A stretch of 45,501 bases of DNA. Source: Hyphomicrobiales bacterium (GTDB lineage Bacteria > Pseudomonadota > Alphaproteobacteria > Rhizobiales > Beijerinckiaceae). The stretch covers positions 1 through 45,501 of the forward strand of contig JAFAQA010000148.1 in the NCBI GenBank assembly GCA_019246665.1. The letters are read 5' to 3'. How positions within the stretch are numbered: the first letter of the stretch is position 1; each line of letters begins with the position of its first letter. The translations under genes were made by a program, and so were the position numbers. Shown here piece by piece: positions 37,012 to 45,501 of the stretch. The notes below the pieces were generated by a model. The model had not been told where the DNA came from and made no database searches. It saw only the letters and a list, made by a program, of their open reading frames with translations.

Positions 37012-38547
37012 ATGCCGGTTGATCTGCGATGCGCCGCGTTCATTGCGCTTGCGACCCTGGTGAGCGCTCATGGAATGTCCGAAAAAGCGATCGCCCAGGA
37101 GGCTACCGGCGCGCCATTGCAGCTTGCGATCGACTCCTCGCCCGCTGGGCTTGATCCGCACATCGTCACCGCCTTCAACAGCGTCGCCATTGTCAGCGGC
37201 ACGATTTACGAAGGGCTCACCGCGATCGACAAGGATCTGCAGGTTGTGCCGGGGCTTGCCGAAAGCTGGAGCATCTCTCCGGACGGCCTAATTTACACGT
37301 TCAAGCTGCGCCCGGGCGTGACCTTTCATGACGGGACGCCACTCGCTGCGGATGATGTCGTCTCGAGCCTGCGACGCGTTCAATCGAAGGAGGTCGCCTC
37401 GCCACTCGCGAGCCGTCTCGTCGCGCTGAGCGAGGCCCTTGCTGTCGATCCGCTCGATGTGGAGCTAAAGCTGAAGGAACCTTCAGCGCCGCTTCTCGCT
37501 GCGCTCGCCGGCATCGCGATCGTGCCGCGCTCGATGGAGGCGAACAAAGAGGCGCTGCAAAAAACGCCGATCGGCACCGGCCCATTCAAATTCGAGGCTT
37601 GGCAGCCGAATGGTTTCATCCTGCTTTCCCGCAATCTGCACTACCGTGAAGCCGGAAAGCCGAAGCTCGCGGGTTTGAAGTTCAACATTGTCCCCGAGGC
37701 CGCCACGCGAGCGGTCGGCCTCGAAAGCGGACAATATGAGTTGCTGCCACAAGTCGATGCCGCGACCGCGCTCGAGCTCAAGGAAAAGCCCGGGATCAAG
37801 CTGTCACAAACGCTTGAGCTCTCCGACACGGTGATCGGGCTCAATGTGGCGCGACCGCCTTTCGCCGATGCTCGCGTGCGTGAGGCGGTGAACTACGCCC
37901 TTGATCGGCAGGCCATCATCGATGCGGCGCTTTTCGGCGCCGGCGTGCCGGCGGGACCGCTCTCGCCGGTGCTCAAATCTTGGGCGCGGCCGGTCGCCGA
38001 TTTTCCATGCTATCGTCACGACCCGCAAAAAGCGCGCGCTCTGCTGGAAGAGGCGGGCATCGCCAAGGGGACGAAGCTTGTGCTGCGCGTGCTCGCTTCG
38101 CGTCAGGATATCAAGGACATCGCGCAGGTCGTGCAAGCCGAGCTCGGGGAAGTCGGGATCGGCGTCGAGCTCGCCAATGAGGAGACGGGTCAATTCGTGC
38201 AGGATTGGCGCAACGGGAATTTTGATCTCTTCGCCTCGGCCAATGCGGGGGGCGTCGATCCTGACGAATTCCTCTATCGCACCTTTCATACGGGCGGCTC
38301 GACCAACGTCTTCAGATATTCGGATGCAACGGTCGATCACGATCTCGAGGAGGCGCGCCGTCTTTCCGATCGCACCGAGCGCAAGGCGATCTATGATCGC
38401 TTGCAGATGCAGCTCGCCTGCTCAGGCCCGATCGTGGCGATCGCATACGGAACTTTGTTCAGCGCAGCTCGCGCCGAGCTGAAGGGATATGAAATCATGG
38501 CGAACCGATCCCTCGTCTCACTTCGTGACGCCTCGCTTTCACCTTGA
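37012..38547 (+). CDS. ABC transporter substrate-binding protein (peptide/SBP family 5)
   Basis: Signal peptide; GLDPHIVTAFNSVAIVSGTIYEGLTAIDKDLQVVPGLAESWSISPDGLIYTFKLRPGVTFHDGTPLAADDVVSSLRR. Confidence 0.93.
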   Translation: MPVDLRCAAFIALATLVSAHGMSEKAIAQEATGAPLQLAIDSSPAGLDPHIVTAFNSVAIVSGTIYEGLTAIDKDLQVVPGLAESWSISPDGLIYTFKLRPGVTFHDGTPLAADDVVSSLRRVQSKEVASPLASRLVALSEALAVDPLDVELKLKEPSAPLLAALAGIAIVPRSMEANKEALQKTPIGTGPFKFEAWQPNGFILLSRNLHYREAGKPKLAGLKFNIVPEAATRAVGLESGQYELLPQVDAATALELKEKPGIKLSQTLELSDTVIGLNVARPPFADARVREAVNYALDRQAIIDAALFGAGVPAGPLSPVLKSWARPVADFPCYRHDPQKARALLEEAGIAKGTKLVLRVLASRQDIKDIAQVVQAELGEVGIGVELANEETGQFVQDWRNGNFDLFASANAGGVDPDEFLYRTFHTGGSTNVFRYSDATVDHDLEEARRLSDRTERKAIYDRLQMQLACSGPIVAIAYGTLFSAARAELKGYEIMANRSLVSLRDASLSP

Positions 38548-38654
38548 GCCGCCCTCGCATCCGAAACTTCTCCGGTTCACGGCTCGGGGCGAGGCGAGAA
38601 GTTGACGCGGGCCGCTGACGCGCCGATGCGTGCAAATCCCGGGATCTCGTTTCG

Positions 38655-39605
38655 ATGCTGAGGCGACTTGTCTTCCCGCGCCTTGTCGACCTCGTGCTCG
38701 TCGTCCTGGGCGTGTCTGTGGTTGCCTTCCTGATGATCCGGCTCATTCCGGGCGATGCGGTCGCGATCATGCTCGGCGCCAACAGTGAAGTGACGCCGCA
38801 AGCACTTTCAGAACTGCGGGAGAGGATCGGCCTCGATCAGCCTTTCCTCGTCCAGTATCTGCGCTGGGCGTTCGCGGCGCTGCATGGCGATTTCGGCACC
38901 TCGCTGTGGACCGGCCGCCCCGTCGCCGAGGAGATCCTGGCCAACATCTGGCCGACACTCGAGCTTACCTTCCTGGCGCTTGCGATCGGCGCGGGGTGCG
39001 CCGTGCCTTTCGGCTGCTTGATGGCCAGCCGGCGCGGACGAGGGACAGACATCGCGCTTCGCATCGGCACTGTGCTCGGCCTCACCATTCCATCTTTCTG
39101 GCTCGGCATCGTGCTCATCCTCGCGGCTTCGCGTCTCCTGCCCGGTTTCGCTTCGCTCGGCTACGTGCCGTTCGCCGAAAACCCGCTCGGCAACCTCGCA
39201 CGGATGGCGATGCCTGCCTTCGCCTTGGCGCTGCCGATCCTCGCCGGCCTCTCGCGCCTCATCCGCTCCGCCATGCTGGACGCCCTCGGCCAGGATTATA
39301 TCCGCACCGCCCGCGCCAAGGGCGCGCCCGAGCGCGTCATCCTCTACAAGCATGCGCTGCGCAATGCGCTCATCCCGTTCGTCACTTATCTCGGCATCAG
39401 CGCGGGCTACCTTCTCGGCGGCGCAATCGTCGTCGAAGAGGTGTTCGCGATTCCGGGCCTAGGCCGCCTCATCCTCGGTGCGATCAGCGAGCGCAATTAC
39501 CCGCTTGTGCAGGCGAGCATCCTCATGGTCACCGTCGGCTTTGTCGTCTTGAATTTCGCGATCGACGTGATTTACGTCGTCATCGACCCGCGTTTGAGGC
39601 GCTGA
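38655..39605 (+). CDS. ABC transporter permease (DppB/OppB family)
   Basis: MLRRLVFPRLVDLVLVVLGVSVVAFLMIRLIPGDAV...YIRTARAKGAPERVILYKHALRNALIPFVTYLG (EAA loop). Confidence 0.93.
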   Translation: MLRRLVFPRLVDLVLVVLGVSVVAFLMIRLIPGDAVAIMLGANSEVTPQALSELRERIGLDQPFLVQYLRWAFAALHGDFGTSLWTGRPVAEEILANIWPTLELTFLALAIGAGCAVPFGCLMASRRGRGTDIALRIGTVLGLTIPSFWLGIVLILAASRLLPGFASLGYVPFAENPLGNLARMAMPAFALALPILAGLSRLIRSAMLDALGQDYIRTARAKGAPERVILYKHALRNALIPFVTYLGISAGYLLGGAIVVEEVFAIPGLGRLILGAISERNYPLVQASILMVTVGFVVLNFAIDVIYVVIDPRLRR

Positions 39606-39609
39606 GCCC

Positions 39610-40428
39610 GTGAAGCTCCCGCATGACCGTGTCCTTACCTTCGCGACCGTCTTGGTCGCCGCGGAGGTCGCGCTCGCGCTTTTCGCACCGTGGGTTGCCC
39701 CATACGATCCCCTGTCGCAGAGCATCGTGGCCCGGCTCAAAGGGCCGAACGCCATGCATCTTCTCGGCACGGATCAGCTCGGCCGTGATGTCTTGGCACG
39801 AATTCTCTTCGGCATGCGCTCGACGCTTCTCGACTGCGTACTCGCCGTTGGTTTCGCGCTCAGCATCGGGGGTGCCATCGGGGTCGCGGCCGCTTTCCTT
39901 CGCGGCTGGTTCGAGCGTTTGGCCATGCGCGTCATGGATGTGATCTTCGCTTTTCCGGTGATGCTCCTGGCCATCGGCATCATTGCCGTGCTCGGCCCCC
40001 GCGCCACGAGCTCCACCATCGCCATCGCCATCATCTACACGCCGATCTTCGCCCGCCTCTTGCGCGGGCCGGCGCTCGTGATCTGCGAGGCCGAATATGT
40101 GGCGGCCGCTCGCGCGATCGGCGCCTCGCCCTGGGCCATTCTCATTCGCCATGTGCTGCCGAATCTCGCCTCCGTGATCCTCGTGCAGACGAGCCTTGCA
40201 CTCTCTTCCGCGATCCTCGTCGAGGCTTCGCTTTCTTTTCTCGGTCTCGGCGCGCAGCCGCCTATGCCGTCGCTTGGTCTCATGCTCGCCGAGGGCCGCA
40301 ACTTCCTCGCACTCGCGCCCTGGAGCGCCGTCTTTGCCGGGTTTGCCATTTTGCTTATCGCTTTCGGCTTCAATCTCGTCGGTGACGCGCTGCGTGACCG
40401 GCTCGACCCGCGCCTGGCGAAGGCTTAG
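39610..40428 (+). CDS. ABC transporter permease (DppC/OppC family)
   Basis: HLLGTDQLGRDVLARILFGMRSTLLDCVLAVGFALSIGGAIGV...EYVAAARAIGASPWAILIRHVLPNLASVILVQTSLALSSAILVEASLSFLGLGAQPPMPSLGLML. Confidence 0.93.
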   Translation: MKLPHDRVLTFATVLVAAEVALALFAPWVAPYDPLSQSIVARLKGPNAMHLLGTDQLGRDVLARILFGMRSTLLDCVLAVGFALSIGGAIGVAAAFLRGWFERLAMRVMDVIFAFPVMLLAIGIIAVLGPRATSSTIAIAIIYTPIFARLLRGPALVICEAEYVAAARAIGASPWAILIRHVLPNLASVILVQTSLALSSAILVEASLSFLGLGAQPPMPSLGLMLAEGRNFLALAPWSAVFAGFAILLIAFGFNLVGDALRDRLDPRLAKA

Positions 40429-40501
40429 AGGCGCGGCGGGTTTTAGCACGAAAGCTTTCCTGTGCGGCAATGCAGCTTTGCTGTTTTTCATCTAAACGAG
40501 T

Positions 40502-40520
40502 TGCGCCCAAAATGGGCGCA
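40502..40520. promoter_or_regulatory. Palindrome TGCGCCCA-AAA-TGGGCGCA, candidate HigA operator
   Basis: Perfect 8-bp arms with a 3-nt spacer, 14 bp upstream of the higB start at 40535. Confidence 0.6.
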
Positions 40521-40534
40521 TAGTATCTTGCGGC

Positions 40535-40858
40535 ATGCGCATCATCGCACGCAGGACTCTGCGTGAGTTCGTCCAGCAGCTCGCAGGGCACAAGGATCAG
40601 GCGGCAGTGAAAGCAGCTTTGGATGCTTGGTTTGCTGAGGTGAAAAGGGCGCGCTGGAAAAATACGACGGAGGTGAAGCGATCCTATGCCAGTGCCAGCA
40701 TCGTGACCGGTGAGCGGATCGTCTTCAATATAAAAGGTAATGCATATAGGCTGATCGTCGCGGTGAATTTCGAGGCGAGCATCGTGTGGATCAAATGGAT
40801 CGGCACCCACCGGAGTTACGATCGAATCGAGGTGACAGAGGTAAAATATGGCGAATGA
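40535..40858 (+). CDS. higB: HigB-family mRNA interferase toxin
   Basis: MRIIARRTLREFVQQ...ALDAWFAEVKRARWKNTTEVKRSYASASIVTGERIVFNIKGNAYRLIVAVNFEASIVWIKWIGTHRSYDRI. Confidence 0.92.
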   Translation: MRIIARRTLREFVQQLAGHKDQAAVKAALDAWFAEVKRARWKNTTEVKRSYASASIVTGERIVFNIKGNAYRLIVAVNFEASIVWIKWIGTHRSYDRIEVTEVKYGE

Positions 40859-41228
40859 ATTGAAGCCCCTGCGAGCGGAAGCAGATTACGAGAAGGCCTT
40901 GATCGAAGTTGAACGCCTATGGGGCTCGAAAAGCGGCACTCCGAAGGGAGATCGACTCGACGTGCTCGTGACGCTGATCGAAGCCTATGAAGATGAACAC
41001 TATCCTATGGACCCGCCCGATCCGATCGAAGCCATCAAGTTCCGCATGGAACAACGAGGTCTTTCCCGGAAGGATTTGGAGCCTCTCATCGGAACTCGCA
41101 CGCGAGTGGCCGAGGTGCTGAACCGCAAGCGTGGCCTATCGATCGGCATGATCCGTCGCTTGCATGATCGCCTGGGCATCTCGGCCGACGTGCTGATCCA
41201 GCCATCCACAAAGAACAAGGCCGCTTGA
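40848..41228 (+). CDS. higA: HigA-type HTH antitoxin
   Basis: MDPPDPIEAIKFRMEQRGLSRKDLEPLIGTRTRVAEVLNRKRGLSIGMIRRLHDRLGISADVLIQP; overlaps the higB 3' end. Confidence 0.92.
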   Translation: MANELKPLRAEADYEKALIEVERLWGSKSGTPKGDRLDVLVTLIEAYEDEHYPMDPPDPIEAIKFRMEQRGLSRKDLEPLIGTRTRVAEVLNRKRGLSIGMIRRLHDRLGISADVLIQPSTKNKAA

Positions 41229-41280
41229 TCGGCAACGCCGCGTTCCAGCGCCTCAGCGTAGCCATGGTCTCGCACCGCCC

Positions 41281-42582
41281 TCAATCGCGCGCGAAGATCC
41301 TGCGCAGTGACCGGAGATTGCTGATCAAGATCATGGCGGGAAGCCGGAGCGAGTAAAACGGGTAGCGCGCCGGCGGCAAGCTCGCGATCGGGAGGTCGTC
41401 GTGGCGAACCCCGCGCATCTGTTCGGCGGCGAGCTTGCCCATCAGCGTCTGCAACGCCACGCCGCGTCCGTTACAGCCATAGGCGGCGTGAAGCCCCCGC
41501 TCGAGCGTCACCAGCCGCGGCAAATGGTCGAAAGTCAGCGCGAGCTTGCCGCCCCAGCGGATCGGAAAATCGATCGCGCGAAGCGCCGGGAACAATTTCC
41601 GCGCGTGGTGGCGAATGCGATCGAAGAGATCAGGCCGCTCGCGCTCGGTGAAGCTGCCGCGTCCACCGATGATGAAGCGGCCTTCATCGTCCCGCCGGAA
41701 ATACACGCCGAGCTGCATCAGGTCGGAGACGGGAAGGCGCGACGGCAGGATGGTGCGGTCGAGCTCCGGCGGCAGCGGGTCTGTGGCAAGCTGATAGCTC
41801 GCGACCGGGATCATCGCGGTCCTCAAGCCAGGATGGAGATCGCCGAGATAGGCATTCGTCGCGAGCAGCACCTCTTTTGCAGTGACGCTGCCTTTCGCGG
41901 TCTCGAGACGCCAATGGCTGTTCTCGCGGACGAGCCGTTTGACGCGCGAATTGCCGAAGAGCACCGCGCCCGAGGCAGCGGCTGCGCGCGCGAGACCGCG
42001 CGCATAGCTGAAGGGCTGCACCATGCCGGAGCGCCGGTCGAGCATGCCGCCAGGATAAAATTCGGTTCCAGTGAGCTTGGCCATGCCGGCTTCGTCGAGA
42101 AGCTCGACGTTCTCGCCGCGCGCCATGAGCTCGCCAGCGCGGCGCTCGATCGCGGAGAGCACCTTTGGCGCATAGGCGGCTTGGATCCAGCCGTCGCGAT
42201 GGGCCTCGCATTGAATCTGGAAGCGCTCGATGAGCGAGAAAACGAGGTCAGCCGTGCCGGCGCCGAACCGATGAAGCGCCTCGCCACGCTCCCGGCCGAA
42301 CTTTGCGATCATCTCGCCCGGATCGAGCTTCAATCCGGCAATGACTTGGCCGCCATTGCGGCCGGAGGCGCCAAATCCGGGCTCCTCGGCTTCGAGGAGT
42401 ATCGGCTGCGTCCCGCTTTCGGCGAGATGCAGTGCGGCGGACAGGCCACAAAACCCACCGCCGACGATGGCGGTCTCGGCGGTAAAATCCTCTTGCAGCT
42501 CGGGAAAGCTCGGCCGTGGCGTGGCCGTTTCATTCCACAAGCCGAAGGGGCTCGGCTTTGCCGCCTGGGAAAACTCGTTCAC
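41281..42582 (-). CDS. FAD-dependent oxidoreductase (DAO / gamma-glutamylputrescine-oxidase-like)
   Basis: From GTG 42582: VNEFSQAAKPSPFGLWNETATPRPSFPELQEDFTAETAIVGGGFCGLSAALHLAESGTQPILLEAEEPGFGASGRNGGQVIAGLK. The 707-aa track ORF is over-extended. Confidence 0.88.
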   Translation of the reverse strand: MNEFSQAAKPSPFGLWNETATPRPSFPELQEDFTAETAIVGGGFCGLSAALHLAESGTQPILLEAEEPGFGASGRNGGQVIAGLKLDPGEMIAKFGRERGEALHRFGAGTADLVFSLIERFQIQCEAHRDGWIQAAYAPKVLSAIERRAGELMARGENVELLDEAGMAKLTGTEFYPGGMLDRRSGMVQPFSYARGLARAAAASGAVLFGNSRVKRLVRENSHWRLETAKGSVTAKEVLLATNAYLGDLHPGLRTAMIPVASYQLATDPLPPELDRTILPSRLPVSDLMQLGVYFRRDDEGRFIIGGRGSFTERERPDLFDRIRHHARKLFPALRAIDFPIRWGGKLALTFDHLPRLVTLERGLHAAYGCNGRGVALQTLMGKLAAEQMRGVRHDDLPIASLPPARYPFYSLRLPAMILISNLRSLRRIFARD

Positions 42583-42752
42583 CTTAACCTCGCATTGCGG
42601 CTCAGAACGGACGCAAAGGGCTCTCTCATGAGGCCGGCCGCGGCGTCCACGATCGCGCGTGGCACAGTGCCGCCCAGGCGCTTCTGGCGTCAAGAAGCAT
42701 GGGTCGTGATTGGGGCGCGCTAAAACCGGCAGGGCGTCCAACAGCGGATAGG

Positions 42753-44381
42753 CTACGCGCCCCGCGGAATCCACCATTCCGTGCCGCGTGCGGTCGTGAT
42801 GTATTCGGGCCACCGATAGTGAATCGGCGCCGCGAAATCCGTCGGCAGAAGAGGGGCCGTCCAGCGCGTGCCGCCGATTCCGCCGCCGGTGCGCTCTCGA
42901 AACTCCGCCTTTGCTTCCTCGAGCGCCAGCGGATTGATCAAAAGATCGACGAGGGTGCCGGCGATCGCCCGAGCGGCCGAGAAGATCGTAGGGTCGATCG
43001 TCGCGGGGTAACCCCCGAGGGCGTTCCAGACCCAGTTCGGATATTGAAATCCGGCGCGCGGCGGCGCCAGCATGGCTCGTCCCACATAGAGGCGCGCCGT
43101 CGGGCAATGCCATGTGTATTCGGTGTAATCGTCGGATGTGTAGTTTTTCTGCCAAGGCGGGAGCAGCGCCCGCATGCGGGCTTCGTCCTCCTCGGGCGTG
43201 ACGAGCTCTTGCATCGCCTTGTGCATCGGCTCTCGCATCGGCTCCAGTCCGAGATTCTTCTGGATGTCGCGGCCGAAGCGCCTCGCCTCGTCGCCCCATT
43301 GCGGTGCGCCGCCAAGCATGAGGTTCGCGAAAGTGAGCGCCGAGATGGCGTGGTTCGGCAGGCCTGGCCGTGTCTTCGTCACCCATTCCTTGCGTACTGT
43401 GCAATGGGTGATCTTCGCCACCTGGTCGGCATTATTGTCCAGAACCGCGTAGATGCGCTCTTGCATCTCGAGCGTCGGAGCGCGGCTTGCATATTGGATC
43501 TGGCTGAAATTCGGCGGCAGATTGTCCGCCGTGGCTTGGCCAGCCGCCAGAATCGCTTCGTTGATCGTCCAAGTGCCGGTGTGCGGCAGCAGGGCCTCCT
43601 TGATCATCTTGCCGGTCGTGTACATGAGGCAGACCGCGTCGATGGCGCCAGGTGCTCGCGCCGTCGTATGGGCCGAGGCGCCCTCGTTGAGGCCCATCCC
43701 GGACCATTCCTCGGGATGGCGGCATTCAAAGCTATACATGCGGCTCCAATAGGAGCCGCAATGCGTGTCCCAGTTCACGGTGTTGGCGTGCGCCGTCGTG
43801 AAGGCCGGGTGGAAGCTGATCGCCGCATCGAGATCATCGTAAAAGCCGTGCACGGCGTGAACGGGCTTCGAGCCGCAAACCTTCTCGGCCGGCTCTCCGA
43901 AGAGGACGAGCGTGCCCGCAAGGTCGTGCTTTTCGAGCGCGGCCTTAGTAGCCAGAAGGCCGGCAAGCGCACCGAGACCCAGCGCCGAATGCGGATCGGT
44001 GTGGCCGGCCGCGTATTTGTGAACGCCGTCGCGGGGCTTTTCATACGGTACCGGGTCCTGGCTGTTGCCAGGGACGGCGTCATATTCGGCATAGGTCGCG
44101 ATCACCGGCTGTCCCGTGCCCAAGCGGGCGCAAAAAGCTGTCGGCATCCCGGCCGTGCCTTCCTCGACCTTGAAGCCTTGTTCCCGCAACAGCTTGATAT
44201 ACCAGGCGGCCGATCGGTACTCGCGCCAGGCGGGCTCATGGAAGTTCCAGACTTCGACATGGCGTTCAGAGAGCCAGCCCTGGCGCGCGGCAATCCAATC
44301 GAAGGCGGTCCGCTTCGCGGCGCTCATTGCTGCCGCTTTCCACTGCTTCGCCGAAGACTTGCGGATGCCCTCATCGTTCAT
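42753..44381 (-). CDS. M20 family amidohydrolase (AbgB-like), long form
   Basis: VIATYAEYDAVPGNSQDPVPYEK...AAGHTDPHSALGLGALAGLLATKAALEKHDLAGTLVLFGEPAEKVCGSKPVHAVHGFYDDLDAAISFHPAF. Confidence 0.87.
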   Translation of the reverse strand: MNDEGIRKSSAKQWKAAAMSAAKRTAFDWIAARQGWLSERHVEVWNFHEPAWREYRSAAWYIKLLREQGFKVEEGTAGMPTAFCARLGTGQPVIATYAEYDAVPGNSQDPVPYEKPRDGVHKYAAGHTDPHSALGLGALAGLLATKAALEKHDLAGTLVLFGEPAEKVCGSKPVHAVHGFYDDLDAAISFHPAFTTAHANTVNWDTHCGSYWSRMYSFECRHPEEWSGMGLNEGASAHTTARAPGAIDAVCLMYTTGKMIKEALLPHTGTWTINEAILAAGQATADNLPPNFSQIQYASRAPTLEMQERIYAVLDNNADQVAKITHCTVRKEWVTKTRPGLPNHAISALTFANLMLGGAPQWGDEARRFGRDIQKNLGLEPMREPMHKAMQELVTPEEDEARMRALLPPWQKNYTSDDYTEYTWHCPTARLYVGRAMLAPPRAGFQYPNWVWNALGGYPATIDPTIFSAARAIAGTLVDLLINPLALEEAKAEFRERTGGGIGGTRWTAPLLPTDFAAPIHYRWPEYITTARGTEWWIPRGA

Positions 44382-44538
44382 TGCAAGCTCCCTCAGATTG
44401 GAGACGAGGTGAGCTGAAGATTAGGGCAGAGCCCGCGCATGGGCAAAAGGCAAAAATGATCGCAAGGAATGGACGACGATCGGACCGCAAGTGACATCGA
44501 GAGGTCGGAATACCCACGGCCATCGCCGCGCATCGTTT

Positions 44539-44946
44539 TCAAGCGCCGAGAATGGGTGGCAGGTCCTCGTCTTCACGATCTTCCGGCTTGTCCTGGGGAC
44601 CTTCACCCGGCTTCTCGCCATCACCGGTCCGCGGGGCCGCCTCTTCGGGCGTGATGCCGACCTCTGGAGTCTTCGTTTTCGCGGCTTTAGGTTTCATGCC
44701 CTTCCAGAAACGCCCAGGGCGCTCGGTGCTGCGGTAATAGTAATGAACGCGTTCTCCATCACCTCCCCACCACGCATCACGCGACGCATCGAAACCGCTT
44801 TCCGGGTGACTCTTCGCGCGATTTTCACCCTGCTTGTCACAATCCGCCGGTGTGCTGCATTGCGCGACGAGACGGAACTCGAGCGGGCGCCCGGACATGT
44901 CGTCGCCCACGGGCCAAATCACCTCGGTGAGATAGTAGATCGCCAC
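44539..44946 (-). CDS. Hypothetical protein
   Basis: From GTG 44946: MAIYYLTEVIWPVGDDMSGRPLEFRLVAQCSTPADCDKQGENRAKSHPESGFDASRDAWWGGDGERVHYYYRS..., acidic/proline-rich tail. No family recognised. Confidence 0.5.
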   Translation of the reverse strand: MAIYYLTEVIWPVGDDMSGRPLEFRLVAQCSTPADCDKQGENRAKSHPESGFDASRDAWWGGDGERVHYYYRSTERPGRFWKGMKPKAAKTKTPEVGITPEEAAPRTGDGEKPGEGPQDKPEDREDEDLPPILGA

Positions 44947-45043
44947 GACTGGTTAAGCTCCTTCGCACCACCGGGCAAGAAACTCTCCAAGTTTCGCTTG
45001 GCCGAGAGCAGCTCTCCTCGAACACACTGACACGCTCTTCACT

Positions 45044-45086
45044 CGACGAGCGGAGCTGGCGTTGGCGCCAGCTCAGCTATTCGTCG
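45044..45086. other. Long GC-rich hairpin between two minus-strand genes
   Basis: CGACGA...GAGCTGGCG-TTGG-CGCCAGCTC...TCGTCG: inner 9-bp perfect stem (45053-45061 / 45066-45074) plus a 6-bp outer stem. No T-tract. Confidence 0.5.
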
Positions 45087-45125
45087 GGGTGCCGGCTGCG
45101 ACTCGACATGCCTTTGAGGACATGC

Positions 45126-45404
45126 TCAGCCGCAGCGTGTGCCTGACTTTTTCACGCTGTCGCCCATTTCGTTTGATTTGGTGACGCTTACTTTCTTGCA
45201 GCGTACTCCAAATCCCTCGCCGACCTTTTTCTTGACGATCTTCTTCGTCCCGTAAGGCGTCTCTTTCTTTTTCACCGACACGTCCTCGTCGGTCTGCGCG
45301 ACCCGAATCTGGGCCTTTGGAAAAACATTTTGCGCACTGGCGATGCCGCCCACCGCGAGAGGCAGACCCACAGAAAGTGCAACCGCAATCGCAGCAATTT
45401 TCAT
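45126..45404 (-). CDS. Small secreted/periplasmic protein, Lys-rich
   Basis: From ATG 45404 with SD GGAGG: MKIAAIAVALSVGLPLAVGGIASAQNVFPKAQIRVAQTDEDVSVKKKETPYGTKKIVKKKVGEGFGVRCKKVSVTKSNEMGDSVKKSGTRCG. Confidence 0.7.
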   Translation of the reverse strand: MKIAAIAVALSVGLPLAVGGIASAQNVFPKAQIRVAQTDEDVSVKKKETPYGTKKIVKKKVGEGFGVRCKKVSVTKSNEMGDSVKKSGTRCG

Positions 45405-45501
45405 GCGAACCTCCATCCGGAACAGGTGGAGGCAGAACTTCCCTTTGGGGACTTTGGTTCCCCTCGATGGCTGCCTGGGCACTACTCGCATCGCGCTGAG
45501 G

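Noticed and set aside
41401-42723. 440-aa plus-strand ORF antisense to the FAD oxidoreductase
   Set aside because: Shadow of a clear FAD-oxidoreductase gene; no recognisable motif.
42583-43404. N-terminal extension of the 707-aa minus-strand ORF
   Set aside because: Runs through the neighbouring M20 coding region in another frame; the FAD enzyme starts at GTG 42582 with an AGG-type RBS.
42699-44417. 572-aa plus-strand ORF antisense to the M20 gene
   Set aside because: Arg/Ala-rich low-information translation fully antisense to a well-supported M20 gene; high-GC shadow ORF.

Overview
The window is GC-rich alphaproteobacterial chromosome, probably Hyphomicrobiales/Rhizobiales judging from gene content and NepR/EcfG; no taxonomy search was run. 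Recognisable blocks: a bolA fragment, a J-domain protein and cobS-HAD-cobT; an MFS transporter and yacG; prmA and a thioesterase; a PimC/PimD-like acyl-CoA dehydrogenase pair; proA-nadD-rsfS-rlmH-envC-like-ctpA; the nepR-ecfG general stress response pair; an isobutyryl-CoA-dehydrogenase-like gene, a CoxE-like VWA protein, an SPW-repeat protein and gyrB; a Bax-inhibitor-1 protein; pgsA-moaD-moeB; tcuA-tcuB with an M20 amidohydrolase; two secreted proteins, one LprI-like; a decayed DUF2125 gene; murQ divergent from a peptide ABC transporter that lacks ATPase genes; an FAD oxidoreductase; and a second M20 amidohydrolase. There are three type II toxin-antitoxin loci (about 6.6, 25 and 40.5 kb), each with a palindrome carrying a 3-nt spacer just upstream. 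I found no rRNA, tRNA, CRISPR array, transposase or prophage. The most notable non-genic signals are: (i) a RelE/HigB-type toxin ORF broken exactly at an in-register T_TTT_TTT slippery heptamer; (ii) 7-nt-periodic YACTCRC-type repeats at several intergenic sites, one forming a long self-complementary element; (iii) a ~120-bp dispersed intergenic repeat with two clear copies and one diverged copy; (iv) a GGAAC-N16-CGTT EcfG-type promoter in front of nepR-ecfG; and (v) a truncated, doubly frameshifted DUF2125 pseudogene. I saw nothing that clearly amounts to an undescribed multi-gene system. Functional links are marked as inference.
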